DNA of 64,000 nt from Permianibacter fluminis (GCF_013179735.1 NZ_JABMEG010000001.1:1550001-1614000), one strand, 5' to 3'. Counted from the first letter of the stretch, positions 45,392 through 54,012 are shown. Translations and numbers: made by a program. Notes: generated by a model from the sequence alone, not told the origin.

Positions 45392-46669
45392 TTATTCCAA
45401 GCCCATGCAGCTGGCGTAATAGCTTGTGGTCGCGGGCCAGTCGGAGAACACCCCACGGACGCCGACATCTCGCGCCAACACATGCAGTGCCTCAAAGGTT
45501 GAACCTTCATTCTTCAGGGCGTTGTTGATGGATTGGTAATACCAGCCACCATCACCATCCGCGAGAATGCCGGAGCGTTCCAGCGTCCAGGTGATGATGT
45601 CCAGACCGGCGTGCTTTATGTCGCGCGCATACCGGCTCGGGACAATGCGATCAACGTTATCTGTGCTCAGCAGTGCCCACATCGGTGGCGCAACAATATT
45701 GACTCCACGACTGTGGAGTTGGCGCAGCTCATCAAACGAGGCCGGTAGATCATTGTTGGGGTCGGTATCGGTCGGGTCGATATCGTCCAGATAGACCGCT
45801 TGGCGACCGAAGCTTTGTTCATGGTCAATCCAATACAGCACGTCAGCGATATTGAAGGATTGGGCAAACACCCGGCGCGGATTGACGCCGGCGGCTTTGT
45901 ACTCATCAATCATTTTCTGGGCGTACTGCTGCTGGGTAAAGCCGTCAAACGGCATGGTGACGCTGGCCGCTTTCAATTCCGGCGTCATTTTGCTGCCCAG
46001 GGACTTGAACAACGCGATGCTCTCTTTGTGGGTCAGCAAGGTGCCACTGCTTGGGCCGGCGTAAAGGTCGGTGCGGAAATTTGCCGTGCCGCCCATGTAC
46101 TCGGCGACGGTACGTGCCATCGGGTTGGCGGCGTCCATTTTGCCACGCAGGCTTTTGAATTCCTCGACGGTGAGATCACTGGTGCAGCACTGTGCGCTGG
46201 CAGGTGCGAGCAAATTCCCAGCTGCGTCATACTGGGCGGGCGTGAACGGTTTGCTGCATTTTGCCGCCAGCGGGGTTTCGAGAATGTTGGTGGTGGTGTG
46301 TAGATCGCATTGCGAATGGCGGCAAACCAATTCCTTGTCCTTGGTAAAGGTGACGTCACATTCCAGAATGCCAGCGCCCATCTTGGCGGCGGCCCGATAC
46401 GACTCTTCCGTGTGCTCAGGGAATTGCAGCGCGGCGCCACGATGACCAATCGAGAACATTGTTCTGCGTGGTTCACTATTTTGGCAGCGCTCAAGCCGGC
46501 TCTTTAACGGCCCCTCATTCATTTGGGACAGCAAAAAATAGGGCCGCGGTCCAAGCTCAATGCGTTGATGGGATTGCTGCTGCGAGCTGGGTTGCTCCGC
46601 TTGTGCAGTCAGGGTGACGCCGATGGCTGTGATCAACAACACGGCAGCCGTTAACAACGGATGTTTCAT
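45392..46669 (-). CDS. Glycerophosphodiester phosphodiesterase family protein
   Basis: 425 residues from the ATG at 46669, with AAGGAAA upstream. It has a signal peptide ([20 protein letters not shown]) and the GDPD motifs [15 protein letters not shown] and [22 protein letters not shown], with the conserved His, Arg, Glu and Asp residues. It should hydrolyse glycerophosphodiesters to glycerol-3-phosphate in the periplasm. Several Cys residues (CDLH, KCSKPF, QCCTSD) hint at disulfides. A possible Pho box lies 104-130 bases upstream, which would tie it to phosphate starvation. The open frame extends upstream but without coding character. Confidence 0.92.
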   Translation of the reverse strand: MKHPLLTAAVLLITAIGVTLTAQAEQPSSQQQSHQRIELGPRPYFLLSQMNEGPLKSRLERCQNSEPRRTMFSIGHRGAALQFPEHTEESYRAAAKMGAGILECDVTFTKDKELVCRHSQCDLHTTTNILETPLAAKCSKPFTPAQYDAAGNLLAPASAQCCTSDLTVEEFKSLRGKMDAANPMARTVAEYMGGTANFRTDLYAGPSSGTLLTHKESIALFKSLGSKMTPELKAASVTMPFDGFTQQQYAQKMIDEYKAAGVNPRRVFAQSFNIADVLYWIDHEQSFGRQAVYLDDIDPTDTDPNNDLPASFDELRQLHSRGVNIVAPPMWALLSTDNVDRIVPSRYARDIKHAGLDIITWTLERSGILADGDGGWYYQSINNALKNEGSTFEALHVLARDVGVRGVFSDWPATTSYYASCMGLE

Positions 46670-46772
46670 GTTGATTTCCTTTTGATTGCTAGGCAGAAGA
46701 TCTGCACGGGTCACACTAGATGCGTTGTATGACAAGAAAGTCACAGTGGTACGGCGATGTCGGGGCTGATGG

Positions 46773-46799
46773 GTGACAACATCGTGACGAAAGGGTGAC
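46773..46799 (-). promoter_or_regulatory. Candidate Pho box (three 11-bp-spaced GTCAC)
   Basis: On the minus strand GTCAC occurs three times at an exact 11-bp interval (plus-strand GTGAC at 46773, 46784 and 46795), upstream of the GDPD gene. PhoB boxes consist of 11-bp direct repeats beginning with TGTCA. The AT-rich spacers of the consensus are only partly kept. Confidence 0.45.
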
Positions 46800-46920
46800 A
46801 GCGGCTGGGGCTGTGAACGGCTGCCACGCCGGCACTGTGAAAGTTGGTTGGGGAAAAATGCCGACGGGTAACGCGCGTAAGACGGATTAACGCGCGCAAG
46901 GTGAACGGTCGGTTCGGCGT

Positions 46921-46970
46921 AGGGTGGCTTCGCGAAGCAAGCCACCGTTTCAGCCTCGGTAGGTGGAGCG
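46921..46970. repeat. Hairpin repeat, family C, copy 2
   Basis: GGTGGC-TTCGCGAAGCAA-GCCACC followed by GTTTCAGCCTCG. Relative to copy 1 (43901) a C-G pair in the stem is replaced by T-A, keeping pairing. Confidence 0.75.
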
Positions 46971-46981
46971 TGATTCGAGAT

Positions 46982-47012
46982 GGCGGGTTGTCGCTTGCGC
47001 TCCGAACCCGCC
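46982..47012. repeat. Inverted repeat GGCGGGTT/AACCCGCC
   Basis: 8-bp arms with a 15-base centre, directly after family C copy 2. The arm sequence is shared with the 50.4 and 50.8 kb copies. Confidence 0.7.
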
Positions 47013-47122
47013 TTACCTTTCGCTCGCTGTTTCCCGCTTTCCGGTAAATCCCGCCCGCCGAACCGACGCCTGCCGCGAGAGCGACTATTGTTTGCTTCTG
47101 GCGTGATGGGGCGGAGGCGCCC

Positions 47123-47809
47123 ATGTGCGGTTCCATGCAAAAGGCGGCGGCCAAGGTGCTGCGCAAGTGGATGGTCGATCACGGCATTCCGGCCGAGATC
47201 ATCGAGATACTGCTCGGGCCGGAGTTGCCGGATGACGATGGCCGGCCCGGCCCGCGCAAGAACCTGATCCGCAATGCCATGATGGTGGCCTACCAAATGA
47301 CCGGCGGTTTGCCGACCGCCGAGCTGGTGCGCTGGGGCATGTTGCCGAAATGGAAGCAGGAAGCCGGCGACACCATGCCGGTGATCAACGCCCGCTCGGA
47401 GACAGTATTCACTGCCCGCACGTTCAAGACTGCCGTGCGCGAGCGCCGCTGCGTGGTGCCGTGCGGTGGCTTTTTTGAGCCGCGAGTCGAAGGCTCGCAG
47501 GCCGAGTTCGAACGCTACTTGTTCACACCCACGCAAACAGATCTGTTTGCCATTGCGGCCATCTGGTCGCCCTCGACTCAGGATGACAACAAGGAAGCGG
47601 TGATCCTCACCACCGAACCCAATGCCGTGGTCGGAGCGATTCATGATCGCATGCCGGTGATTCTGGATGAGCAGGGGATAAATACGTGGTGTGACCCGGA
47701 AAGCAGTGAAGCGGATTTGCAGGCGCAGTTGCAGCCGTGCCCGGAGCAGTGGTTAAAGGCGGAGCCGGTGGTGAAGGAGAAAGGGAAGCGGAGGAAGGGG
47801 AAAGAGTGA
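47123..47809 (+). CDS. SOS-response-associated peptidase (SRAP/YedK/HMCES type)
   Basis: 228 residues. The initiator Met is followed by the catalytic cysteine (MCG), the active-site Asn lies in INARSET and the conserved His in HDRMPVIL; the glutamate motif reads GFFEP rather than the usual GFYEW, with the Glu kept. YedK/HMCES proteins form a thiazolidine DNA-protein crosslink with abasic sites in single-stranded DNA and thereby shield them. GGAGG lies 5 bases before ATG 47123. The C terminus ends in a basic run [11 protein letters not shown]. No LexA box is evident in the repeat-rich upstream region. Confidence 0.93.
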   Translation: MCGSMQKAAAKVLRKWMVDHGIPAEIIEILLGPELPDDDGRPGPRKNLIRNAMMVAYQMTGGLPTAELVRWGMLPKWKQEAGDTMPVINARSETVFTARTFKTAVRERRCVVPCGGFFEPRVEGSQAEFERYLFTPTQTDLFAIAAIWSPSTQDDNKEAVILTTEPNAVVGAIHDRMPVILDEQGINTWCDPESSEADLQAQLQPCPEQWLKAEPVVKEKGKRRKGKE

Positions 47810-47850
47810 GTTTGGGTTTGATTGGAAGATGCGGTGCGTGCTGATGGTTC

Positions 47851-47971
47851 ACCCTCTCCCTAGCCCCGCTCCGCTCCGCGCCCCTGCCACTCGCTAACTC
47901 GTGGCGCTGCAGCGGCACGAAGCAGTGCATCGTGAATTCTTGCATTCGCCCCGTCGAGGGAGAGGGGGAGG
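47851..47971 (-). repeat. Composite repeat unit, copy 3 (reverse orientation)
   Basis: Read on the minus strand it starts CCCCCTCTCCCTCGACGGGG and contains GCACTGCTTCGT and a CGCCACGAGTTAGCGAGTGG block, matching the 39 kb units with a few changes. It is the third copy in the window. Confidence 0.8.
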
Positions 47972-48012
47972 CCAAAATGCTTGTGTAGGTTTGTTTTGGT
48001 GTGTGCGGCGGG

Positions 48013-48050
48013 GACCCTCACCCCGGCCCTCTCCCGTAGGAGAGGGGGAA
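48013..48050. repeat. CCCTCTCCC-family palindrome
   Basis: ACCCTCACCCCGGCCCTCTCCC then GTAGGAGAGGGGGA, a short member of the family 60 bases before the AraC gene stop. Same order as the right end of the composite units, inverted. Confidence 0.75.
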
Positions 48051-48109
48051 AACGGAATTCGGGGCCGCATCAGTAGCTGCTGTGCCCCAACAACAGAAGC
48101 GCAAAGAAC

Positions 48110-49264
48110 TCAGGCGTTCACTGTTGAAGTCATCAGCGGTTTGGCTTGCATGGCTTTGCGGTATTCGCCGGGCGTGCAACCGGCCATGGCTTTGAAGGCG
48201 CGGGTGAAGGGCCCGACGGAGGCGAAGCCGCTTTCCAACCCGACGACCAATACCGGCCAGTGTTGTTTCGCCGGATCGGCGAGCAGGGTTTTGGCGTGTT
48301 CGACGCGAAGACTGTTGATCAATTGATTGAAGTTGCGTGCGCCCAGATGATTATGAATGGCGCGGCTGATGCGGTATTCCGAGACCTCGAATTGCCGGGC
48401 CAGGTCGGCCACTTTCAGTTCCGTTTCCAGATAGCGTTGTTGCTCGCGCAGGGCGCGGTGAATGTGTTCGGCGAGTGATTGCTCGGCGTCATTGACTGCG
48501 GGTTCTGAAACCGGTTGCACGGAATCATTGGTGATCGGTTCACTGAAGCTGACTGTCGATTCAGGTGGGCAGACGTTGATGGAATGCGGTGAAGCTGCGC
48601 GGGCCGGATGGCGCCAACGGATCAGCACTTGCGTCACCAGCAGCATCAGCAGTGAAGCCAGAGCGATGGCGATTTCGTTCAGTGTGCTGTGCGCCTGCGG
48701 ATCGGTGATCGCCGGCGCGATGGCTTTGACCACGGTAGTGCTCAGTACCGACACGCCGTAGCAGAGCAGAAAGATCATGCGCTGCAAGCGGTCGGTGCGA
48801 TTTGCGCTAGTCCAGCCACGAGCCCCTTCCCAGAAGGCCAGCACCAGCAAGCATGAGGACAACAAGCCCATCAGGGCGTTGAGCGCGGATTGGACCGGCA
48901 GCCATGTGCTCTCCGGGGCTTGGTGCAAGCTGCTGAGCAGGGTGATCCCTTGGTCGCTCATCAATAGCAGCGCCACGCTGCCGGCGATCAACAGATGCCG
49001 ACCCGCCACGGCATGCTGCTCGCGAAACAGCGCACGGGCCACCAGCCAATAGCCGTTGCAGGTGGCGCAGGCGCCGAGGCCGAGCAGGTATTGATAGGGG
49101 CCGAGCGTGTCCGCGCCGAGCCGCTTGGCCATCATCATTGCCATGGAGCCGCAGAACACCGCGAACACCAGATGCACGGTCTGTTTCTGCCGCACCGTGA
49201 CCTGCAGCAACAGCAGGCCCAGCGCCGTCAGCACGACCGCTCCCTGCAATAGCCGAATGTCCAT
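48110..49264 (-). CDS. AraC-family regulator with N-terminal membrane domain
   Basis: 384 residues from the ATG at 49264. The first ~215 residues hold about seven hydrophobic helices (LLQGAVVLTALGLLLLQV...), with basic residues at loop ends; then a ~55-residue linker and a C-terminal AraC helix-turn-helix domain (ADLARQFEVSEYRISRAI, and GFASVGPFTRAFKAMAGCTPGEYR). A membrane-sensing regulator is thus predicted, a known AraC variant. It is divergent from the DUF2306 gene at 49467, likely its target. Signal unknown. Confidence 0.9.
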   Translation of the reverse strand: MDIRLLQGAVVLTALGLLLLQVTVRQKQTVHLVFAVFCGSMAMMMAKRLGADTLGPYQYLLGLGACATCNGYWLVARALFREQHAVAGRHLLIAGSVALLLMSDQGITLLSSLHQAPESTWLPVQSALNALMGLLSSCLLVLAFWEGARGWTSANRTDRLQRMIFLLCYGVSVLSTTVVKAIAPAITDPQAHSTLNEIAIALASLLMLLVTQVLIRWRHPARAASPHSINVCPPESTVSFSEPITNDSVQPVSEPAVNDAEQSLAEHIHRALREQQRYLETELKVADLARQFEVSEYRISRAIHNHLGARNFNQLINSLRVEHAKTLLADPAKQHWPVLVVGLESGFASVGPFTRAFKAMAGCTPGEYRKAMQAKPLMTSTVNA

Positions 49265-49466
49265 GTCCCGTCCGTCCTGCTGTGTTCCGTTGTGCGGATG
49301 CTCGCGCCGCTGCCGGCGACCGTCAACCGGCAAGATGTTTCGGTTTCTTTACCGCGTGCCGGCCACCACACGGCAAAACCCTGCGCCGATTTTCAAATTC
49401 GGCACGACGGCCGCCGGCGCGACCGTCACGCTGCGCTGCATTGTTCATTCTATTGACGAGGAATTC

Positions 49467-50324
49467 ATGCAGACGTCACTGACCGGCAGCGCCGGTGTTA
49501 CTGGGGTGGGGAGTGGCTATCACTCGGCGGACCGCGCCTTGCAGCTCAGCGTGACCGGTTGGGTGCTGGTCGCGTTGGCCGGGCAATGGCTGTTCGCGTT
49601 TTACATTGCCGTGCTGTACGCGGTGCCGGCGCTGACCGGCAACTATGAGGGCGCCAATCAGGCGCGACCGATCACCGGTTATGTTGCCGGCGATACGGTC
49701 GGCAACCTGATGTTGTTTGCCCATGTGCTACCGGCGGCCATGCTTAGTGTGGGCGGCGTGCTGCAATTGCTGCCGGCGCTGCGACGGCGCTGGCCACAGC
49801 TGCATCGCTGGAATGGCCGGGTGTTTCTGGTGATGGGCTTGCTCGGCGCGCTGACCGGTTTGTATCTGACCTGGGTACGCGGCTCCCGTTTGAGTGATCT
49901 GGGTGCCATCGGCATCACGATTAACGGACTGTTGATTCCTGTGGCCGTGCTGCTGGCGTGGCGGGCTGCTCGCGCCCGGCAGTTTGATCGGCACCGGCGC
50001 TGGGCGGTGCATGCGTTTTTGCTGATCAACGGGGTCTGGACCTTCCGCTTGTATTTGATGGGCTGGTATCTGGTCAACCACGGCCAAAACGGCAACACCA
50101 ATAATCTCGATGGCCCGGTCGATCTTTTCATTTCCGTTGCTTGTTATGCGCTGCCGATGGCCGTTGCCGAACTGTGGTTCTGGGCCCAACGCCAACACCA
50201 TGTGGCGCGAAAATGGTGGGTTGCTGCAATGCTGTCGCTCGCGGCGCTGATCACGCTACTCGGCGTGGTCGCGGCAATCCTGATGATGTGGTTACCGCGA
50301 ATCGGGAATGTGTTGGCTGGTTGA
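49467..50324 (+). CDS. DUF2306 family membrane protein
   Basis: 285 residues with about seven membrane helices. The central block LPALRRRWPQLHRWNGRVFLVMG and the RHRRWAVHAFLLINGVWTFRL motif are typical of DUF2306 proteins, which are predicted cytochrome b-like membrane proteins without a proven role; conserved His residues could bind haem. GAGGAA lies 5 bases before ATG 49467, which is preferred to the upstream in-frame extension. It is divergent from the membrane AraC regulator. A run of intergenic repeats follows. Confidence 0.88.
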   Translation: MQTSLTGSAGVTGVGSGYHSADRALQLSVTGWVLVALAGQWLFAFYIAVLYAVPALTGNYEGANQARPITGYVAGDTVGNLMLFAHVLPAAMLSVGGVLQLLPALRRRWPQLHRWNGRVFLVMGLLGALTGLYLTWVRGSRLSDLGAIGITINGLLIPVAVLLAWRAARARQFDRHRRWAVHAFLLINGVWTFRLYLMGWYLVNHGQNGNTNNLDGPVDLFISVACYALPMAVAELWFWAQRQHHVARKWWVAAMLSLAALITLLGVVAAILMMWLPRIGNVLAG

Positions 50325-50420
50325 TTGGTGTTGCGGTTTTTCGTCTATGGATGCGGTGCCGGTTGTGAAGTGGGGCGCTGGGCAACGGCAATCTGATTGG
50401 CATCGACCGACGTCATCACG

Positions 50421-50472
50421 TAGGGCGGGTCAAGCGCAGCGGACCCGCCGATAGCATTGGCAATCGCCTAGC
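50421..50472 (+). repeat. 52-bp direct repeat, copy 1
   Basis: Begins TAGGGCGGGTCAAGCGCAGC and ends CAATCGCCTAGC, with an internal GGCGGGTC / GACCCGCC stem. It is identical to the copy at 50758 at 50 of 52 positions. Confidence 0.9.
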
Positions 50473-50538
50473 GCCTAAAGCGCAGGATGAAGGTGTGAGA
50501 TGAGGTTTCCAAATCTTGCTTGGAAACGTGCGACGAGA

Positions 50539-50582
50539 TCACCCTCTCCCTTGATCCCTCCCCCGTCGAGGGGGAGGGAAAA
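50539..50582. repeat. CCCTCTCCC-family palindrome
   Basis: ATCACCCTCTCCC, TTGAT, CCCTCCCCC, then GTCGAGGGGGAGGGAAAAC. Confidence 0.8.
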
Positions 50583-50690
50583 CATGTCTACTCTGAAATT
50601 CAGCAGAAAATGATGCTCGCTGACACGGCCGCTCCGCTTCGCTTGAGCTGCCCTACGACTTGCTACAACACGGCGCTGCCGATTCTGTTG

Positions 50691-50733
50691 TCTCCCTCCC
50701 CTCGACGGAGGAGGGCTGGGGAGAGGGTGAAAC
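50691..50733. repeat. CCCTCTCCC-family palindrome
   Basis: TCTCCCTCCCCTCGACGG then AGGAGGGCTGGGGAGAGGGTGA, about 110 bases from the copy at 50539. The two ends face as in the composite units. Confidence 0.8.
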
Positions 50734-50757
50734 CGCCCGCGCGCACTTGTCATGCCG

Positions 50758-50809
50758 TAGGGCGGGTCAAGCGCAGCGGACCCGCCGATAACGTTGGCAA
50801 TCGCCTAGC
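50758..50809 (+). repeat. 52-bp direct repeat, copy 2
   Basis: Near-identical to 50421-50472 (two substitutions, in GATAACGTTGG versus GATAGCATTGG), 337 bases apart. The copies flank the two palindromes at 50539 and 50691. Confidence 0.9.
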
Positions 50810-50894
50810 CGGAAAAAGGGCAGGTTTTGCCTGGCGGAACGAGGTGGGTTTGGAGGGGGTAGACCGTTGGTGTCTCTGAAAATGGTAGTTATGC

Positions 50895-50922
50895 TTGACT
50901 TGATGTTAAAAATAACTAACAT
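50895..50922 (+). promoter_or_regulatory. Promoter of the membrane-protein/XRE operon
   Basis: TTGACT (50895-50900) and TAACAT (50917-50922) with a 16-base spacer form a reasonable sigma-70 promoter 47 bases before the GTG start. The region is markedly AT-rich compared with its surroundings. Confidence 0.6.
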
Positions 50923-50944
50923 AAGGTTCGATGTAAATGACATC
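50903..50944. promoter_or_regulatory. Two operator-like palindromes over the XRE operon promoter
   Basis: ATGTTAAAAATAACTAACAT (50903-50922) has 6-bp arms around 8 bases and covers the -10; GATGT-AAATG-ACATC (50930-50944) follows. The XRE regulator encoded two genes on is the natural candidate to bind them for autoregulation. Confidence 0.5.
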
Positions 50945-50968
50945 TCAAATGGAACCGAGGAGACTGCC

Positions 50969-51391
50969 GTGCCCTACCGTGAAAAAACCGCCTGGCTCAC
51001 CCTGATTGCCATGGCCGTGACCTTTGGCCCGTACTTTGGCTATGTGGCTATCGCCGCTCCGGGCGAGGAAGTGCCCAACCTGCGCCTGCTGGGCTGGTAT
51101 GCCGTGGCGGCCATCACCCAGTTGGTGATTCTGGGCATCGGTCATTTGTCGCTCCGACGCAGCGCCCCGGACGATGCCCGGGTGCCGCCTGACGAGCGCG
51201 ATCGCGCCATCGGCAGCAGCTCGCAGAATGTCGCTTACCACTTGCTGATCTTCGGTTTCATTCTGGTCGGCGGCGTGATGCCGTTCTTGTCACGCGGCTG
51301 GACCTTGGTGAACGCATCGCTGTTCACGATTGCGCTGGCGGAGTTCGTGCGATACAGCCTGATCGTTGTCAGCTATCGCAGGCAAGCATGA
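50969..51391 (+). CDS. Small multi-spanning membrane protein paired with an XRE regulator
   Basis: 140 residues from the GTG at 50969, which has GAGGAG 7 bases upstream. Four hydrophobic helices: ~8-27, ~36-55, ~87-105 and ~112-132. Proteins like this with unknown function are often encoded directly before a YozG-like helix-turn-helix protein, as here: the stop TGA overlaps the start of the next gene by four bases (ATGA), so translation is coupled. It could be a membrane partner or the regulated product. I do not recognise a named family. Confidence 0.8.
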   Translation: MPYREKTAWLTLIAMAVTFGPYFGYVAIAAPGEEVPNLRLLGWYAVAAITQLVILGIGHLSLRRSAPDDARVPPDERDRAIGSSSQNVAYHLLIFGFILVGGVMPFLSRGWTLVNASLFTIALAEFVRYSLIVVSYRRQA

Positions 51392-51612
51392 TGAACGGCA
51401 CCATCACCAACCAGATCCGCACGCTGCGTTTCCATCACGGTGAAATGTCGCAGGCCGAACTCGGTCAGCGCATCGGCGTGACCCGGCAGACCATCGCTGC
51501 CATTGAAGCCGGCAAATATTCGCCGACCCTGGAAGCCGCGTTCCGCATCGCGCAGGTGTTCAACGTGCCGCTGGAGCAGGTTTTTCAGTGGCTACCGCAA
51601 ACGGCGGATTGA
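51388..51612 (+). CDS. Small XRE-family (YozG-like) transcriptional regulator
   Basis: 74 residues, essentially one helix-turn-helix domain: IRTLRFHHGEMSQAELGQ, then IGVTRQTIAAIEAGKYSPTLEAAFRIA and FNVPLEQVFQW. The YSPTLEAAFRIA wording is that of YozG-like regulators. ATG at 51388 or 51391 are both possible. It overlaps the membrane-protein gene and probably represses the common promoter through the palindromes at 50903-50944. It is followed by a terminator region at 51878. Confidence 0.93.
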   Translation: MMNGTITNQIRTLRFHHGEMSQAELGQRIGVTRQTIAAIEAGKYSPTLEAAFRIAQVFNVPLEQVFQWLPQTAD

Positions 51613-52126
51613 TTTGCGATTTCGAGCGGCTTGTCGGCTTCGCGGGAAAAGGCTTCATGCGGGCCCCGGCGATTAAGCAATAACGGAACTGTCACCCCCG
51701 CGAACGACTGCAAGGATGCAGGAGGTAGAGCAACGCAGGAGCGGTTGCCGAAGCGTGGGCCCAGTGTCTTGCGTTAGTTTCGTTCCACTCCCGCAGGTGC
51801 TCCACTCCCTGTCAAGAAACGGACGGTGGGGCAGCTCAGCGCGCACGGCTTAGTGCTATTTGGTTCAATCACTTCGGGCAGCGCATCGGCGCTGCTTTTT
51901 TGCTTCGCGTTCGACAAGAAGGGAGTTCTAGCGGCCACTCATTGCGTTTGTTCACTTGACTGAGCAATTTAGCCAGGCTGCTGGCCCATTTTCCATCGCA
52001 CTTCGAATTCCGGCGTATCGAAAATCAGAGTCGTGCCAATAACGTGATTTTTGCTATGCTCGCCGGCGCGGCGTTATTGCGCCGACATTGAACGGCACTC
52101 CCTTTCTGCAAGAAGGATCCTTGCTC
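51613..52126. other. Intergenic region with a terminator
   Basis: 514 bases between the XRE gene and the beta-barrel gene. A terminator lies at 51878-51901. Nothing else is recognisable; the following gene's promoter is presumably between 51,910 and 52,100. Confidence 0.5.
51878..51901 (+). terminator. Rho-independent terminator
   Basis: Stem GCAGCGC / GCGCTGC with loop ATCG, followed by TTTTTT. It is 266 bases after the XRE stop, so an untranslated tail or a short RNA could end here. Confidence 0.85.
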
Positions 52127-52756
52127 ATGTTCCGCATGTTTTTTACTTTTTGTGTGATTTGTGTACTCAGTTTTGTCAATGCCGTCGCCAGAGCGGACTC
52201 CAAGCAGCCCTTCAGTTACGTTCAGGTGGGACATGGTGAAACCTACTTCGAGTGCGCCTGGTCGGAAACCACGCATTTGAATGGCACAGCCATCGCGGCA
52301 AGCTGGCAGTTTGCGCCGCAATGGTTTGTCGGGGCGCTGCAATTCGAATCGAATGCCATCAGGGAAAATTGCACGGCGCAGACGCTGTCAGTTACGGTGC
52401 TGTCAATCACCGCCGGCTATATATTCCACCACACGGACCAGTCGGACTGGTTTATCAAAGCGGGTGGCTTGCATCGCGAGTTTCCCGGTGATGAGCATGT
52501 GATTGACGCGCCGTTCGGGTTCTACCGGGACCTAGAGGATCGCGATGACGCGCTATTGAGCGCGGGGGCTCGCCATGGTTTGGGCCGTTTCTTTGAGCTG
52601 ACCTGGGACGCCGGGGTCATCAGCGAGGATGGCGGGGAGCTTTACGGCGCTGCCAATATTCGCTGGCTGCCAGCGCAGCGTTTCAGTATCGGCTTTCAGT
52701 ACAGCCAGTACGGCGACTTTGGGCTGGCTGAGCTCAGCGCGCGCTACCATTTTTGA
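52127..52756 (+). CDS. Small outer-membrane beta-barrel protein
   Basis: 209 residues from ATG 52127, with AAGGA upstream. A signal peptide (FFTFCVICVLSFVNAVARA) is followed by alternating beta-strands and a C-terminal aromatic ending AELSARYHF, the BAM-recognition pattern. Eight or so strands are plausible (YVQVGHGETYFEC, SWQFAPQWFVGALQFES, FSIGFQYSQYG). I do not recognise a specific family; it reads like outer-membrane proteins of OmpW/OmpX size. Two Cys residues (ECAW, NCTAQ) may form a disulfide. Confidence 0.78.
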   Translation: MFRMFFTFCVICVLSFVNAVARADSKQPFSYVQVGHGETYFECAWSETTHLNGTAIAASWQFAPQWFVGALQFESNAIRENCTAQTLSVTVLSITAGYIFHHTDQSDWFIKAGGLHREFPGDEHVIDAPFGFYRDLEDRDDALLSAGARHGLGRFFELTWDAGVISEDGGELYGAANIRWLPAQRFSIGFQYSQYGDFGLAELSARYHF

Positions 52757-52801
52757 AGCGGTGGCCGCTTTTCTTTTCGGTTGATCTGTTGGTTGGGTGT
52801 T

Positions 52802-53689
52802 TTACTTCTTATATTTGCTGCTCATCTCGTCACTGATCGCCTGCATGGCTTGCTGGGTAACGATGGTGAGCCTGCCGTCGGCGGTCATGGTTTTTAGCTC
52901 GGCGTCGAACCGTTGCATCAGTTCGCGCTGGGCCGATTGCTTGGAAATCAGCAAGTGATAGTCCGCTCGATCAAAGATCACCGGCGTGATGCTGATCTGG
53001 TCCTCGAACGCCAAGGCTTTCAGGATGGGCATGGCGTAGATGTCACCCTGAATCGTGAAATCACCGCGCCGGGTTTTCAGCATGCGAAACACATTTTCGA
53101 TATTGCCGGCCCATTCGATGGCGAGGTGGCGTGGCTCAATCTGCTTCTTGGCCCAGCCGGAGCCGGCTTGTGCGATGAATGTGCCAGCCTTCAGATCGTC
53201 AAGCGTCTTGGCGTTCGATAGTTCGCCGTAACGCGGTGAGTCGTTGGCAACAAACATGCGCATGTTCAGCGTGACCACCGGCAGCGCGGAAACGTCAGCG
53301 TATTGCCGGCGCTCATTCGTCGGGATGGTCACCATGGCGTCACGTTCGCCGGACTTGACCAGCAGTTGCGCCCGGATCCACGGCAGGCTGTCGCAGCGAT
53401 AGGCCTGCTTCAGCCGTTCCACCAGAATGTATTGCGTGATCCGCATTTCGATCACCTGACAGGAGTCGTAGCTGCTCTGCTGATCGACCACAATGGTGAA
53501 CGGCGCTGTCGCTGTAGCAGGTGTTGTAGCCGTCGCTGTAGAGTGCGTTGCCGCTGCTACGTTCGATGGTGAAGCCAGACTGGACGAGCAAGACAGCACA
53601 AGGCCGAGCAGGCCGCGTGTCAGCCCAAGGTGATATGGCAGCCGTCGCCAGTGTGGGGGTGAGCACCTGCGCTGCTTGCAATTCGCCAT
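52802..53689 (-). CDS. Periplasmic solute-binding-like protein
   Basis: 295 residues from ATG 53689 (GTG 53707 is an alternative). After a hydrophobic N-terminal region (GLVLSCSSSLASPSN) comes a Thr/Ala-rich stretch, then a type II periplasmic-binding fold: FTIVVDQQSSYD, YADVSALPVVTLNMRMFVANDS, LDDLKAGTFIAQAGSGWAKK. Such lone receptors are usually sensors or orphan transport subunits of the amino-acid-binding type. No permease or ATPase lies near. A second distant relative is at 61075. Confidence 0.8.
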   Translation of the reverse strand: MANCKQRRCSPPHWRRLPYHLGLTRGLLGLVLSCSSSLASPSNVAAATHSTATATTPATATAPFTIVVDQQSSYDSCQVIEMRITQYILVERLKQAYRCDSLPWIRAQLLVKSGERDAMVTIPTNERRQYADVSALPVVTLNMRMFVANDSPRYGELSNAKTLDDLKAGTFIAQAGSGWAKKQIEPRHLAIEWAGNIENVFRMLKTRRGDFTIQGDIYAMPILKALAFEDQISITPVIFDRADYHLLISKQSAQRELMQRFDAELKTMTADGRLTIVTQQAMQAISDEMSSKYKK

Positions 53690-54012
53690 GTCGCTCGCGG
53701 CTCTCACTTGGGGGGCGACCCCGTTCGTTGACTACAACAGTCGGCCACGTTTGTTCATCTCCGTGGCTGCCTGCGTTCAGTGTAGTCGTCCGCTGGCATG
53801 TCGCTGCCATTGCCATTGTCATAGCCACGGCCACGCCTGTGTCGCGACCATTCGGCCTTGCTGTTCACATCCGCACGATTGGGTCCGGCTGCAAGTTCGG
53901 TTGCCGGTCCGGCAGGCCGGTTTAGACCCCGGGCATCACCGCGCCAGCTTGAACTACGCTTGCTGTCAGCAGTCGGGCGTCCGCGCCCGCGGGCCGTTCA
54001 CCGAGGTGCGTC
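53690..54012. other. Intergenic region before mgtC
   Basis: 323 bases between divergent genes. Long open frames read through it in several registers because it is GC-rich; none has a ribosome site. Nothing else recognised. Confidence 0.5.
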
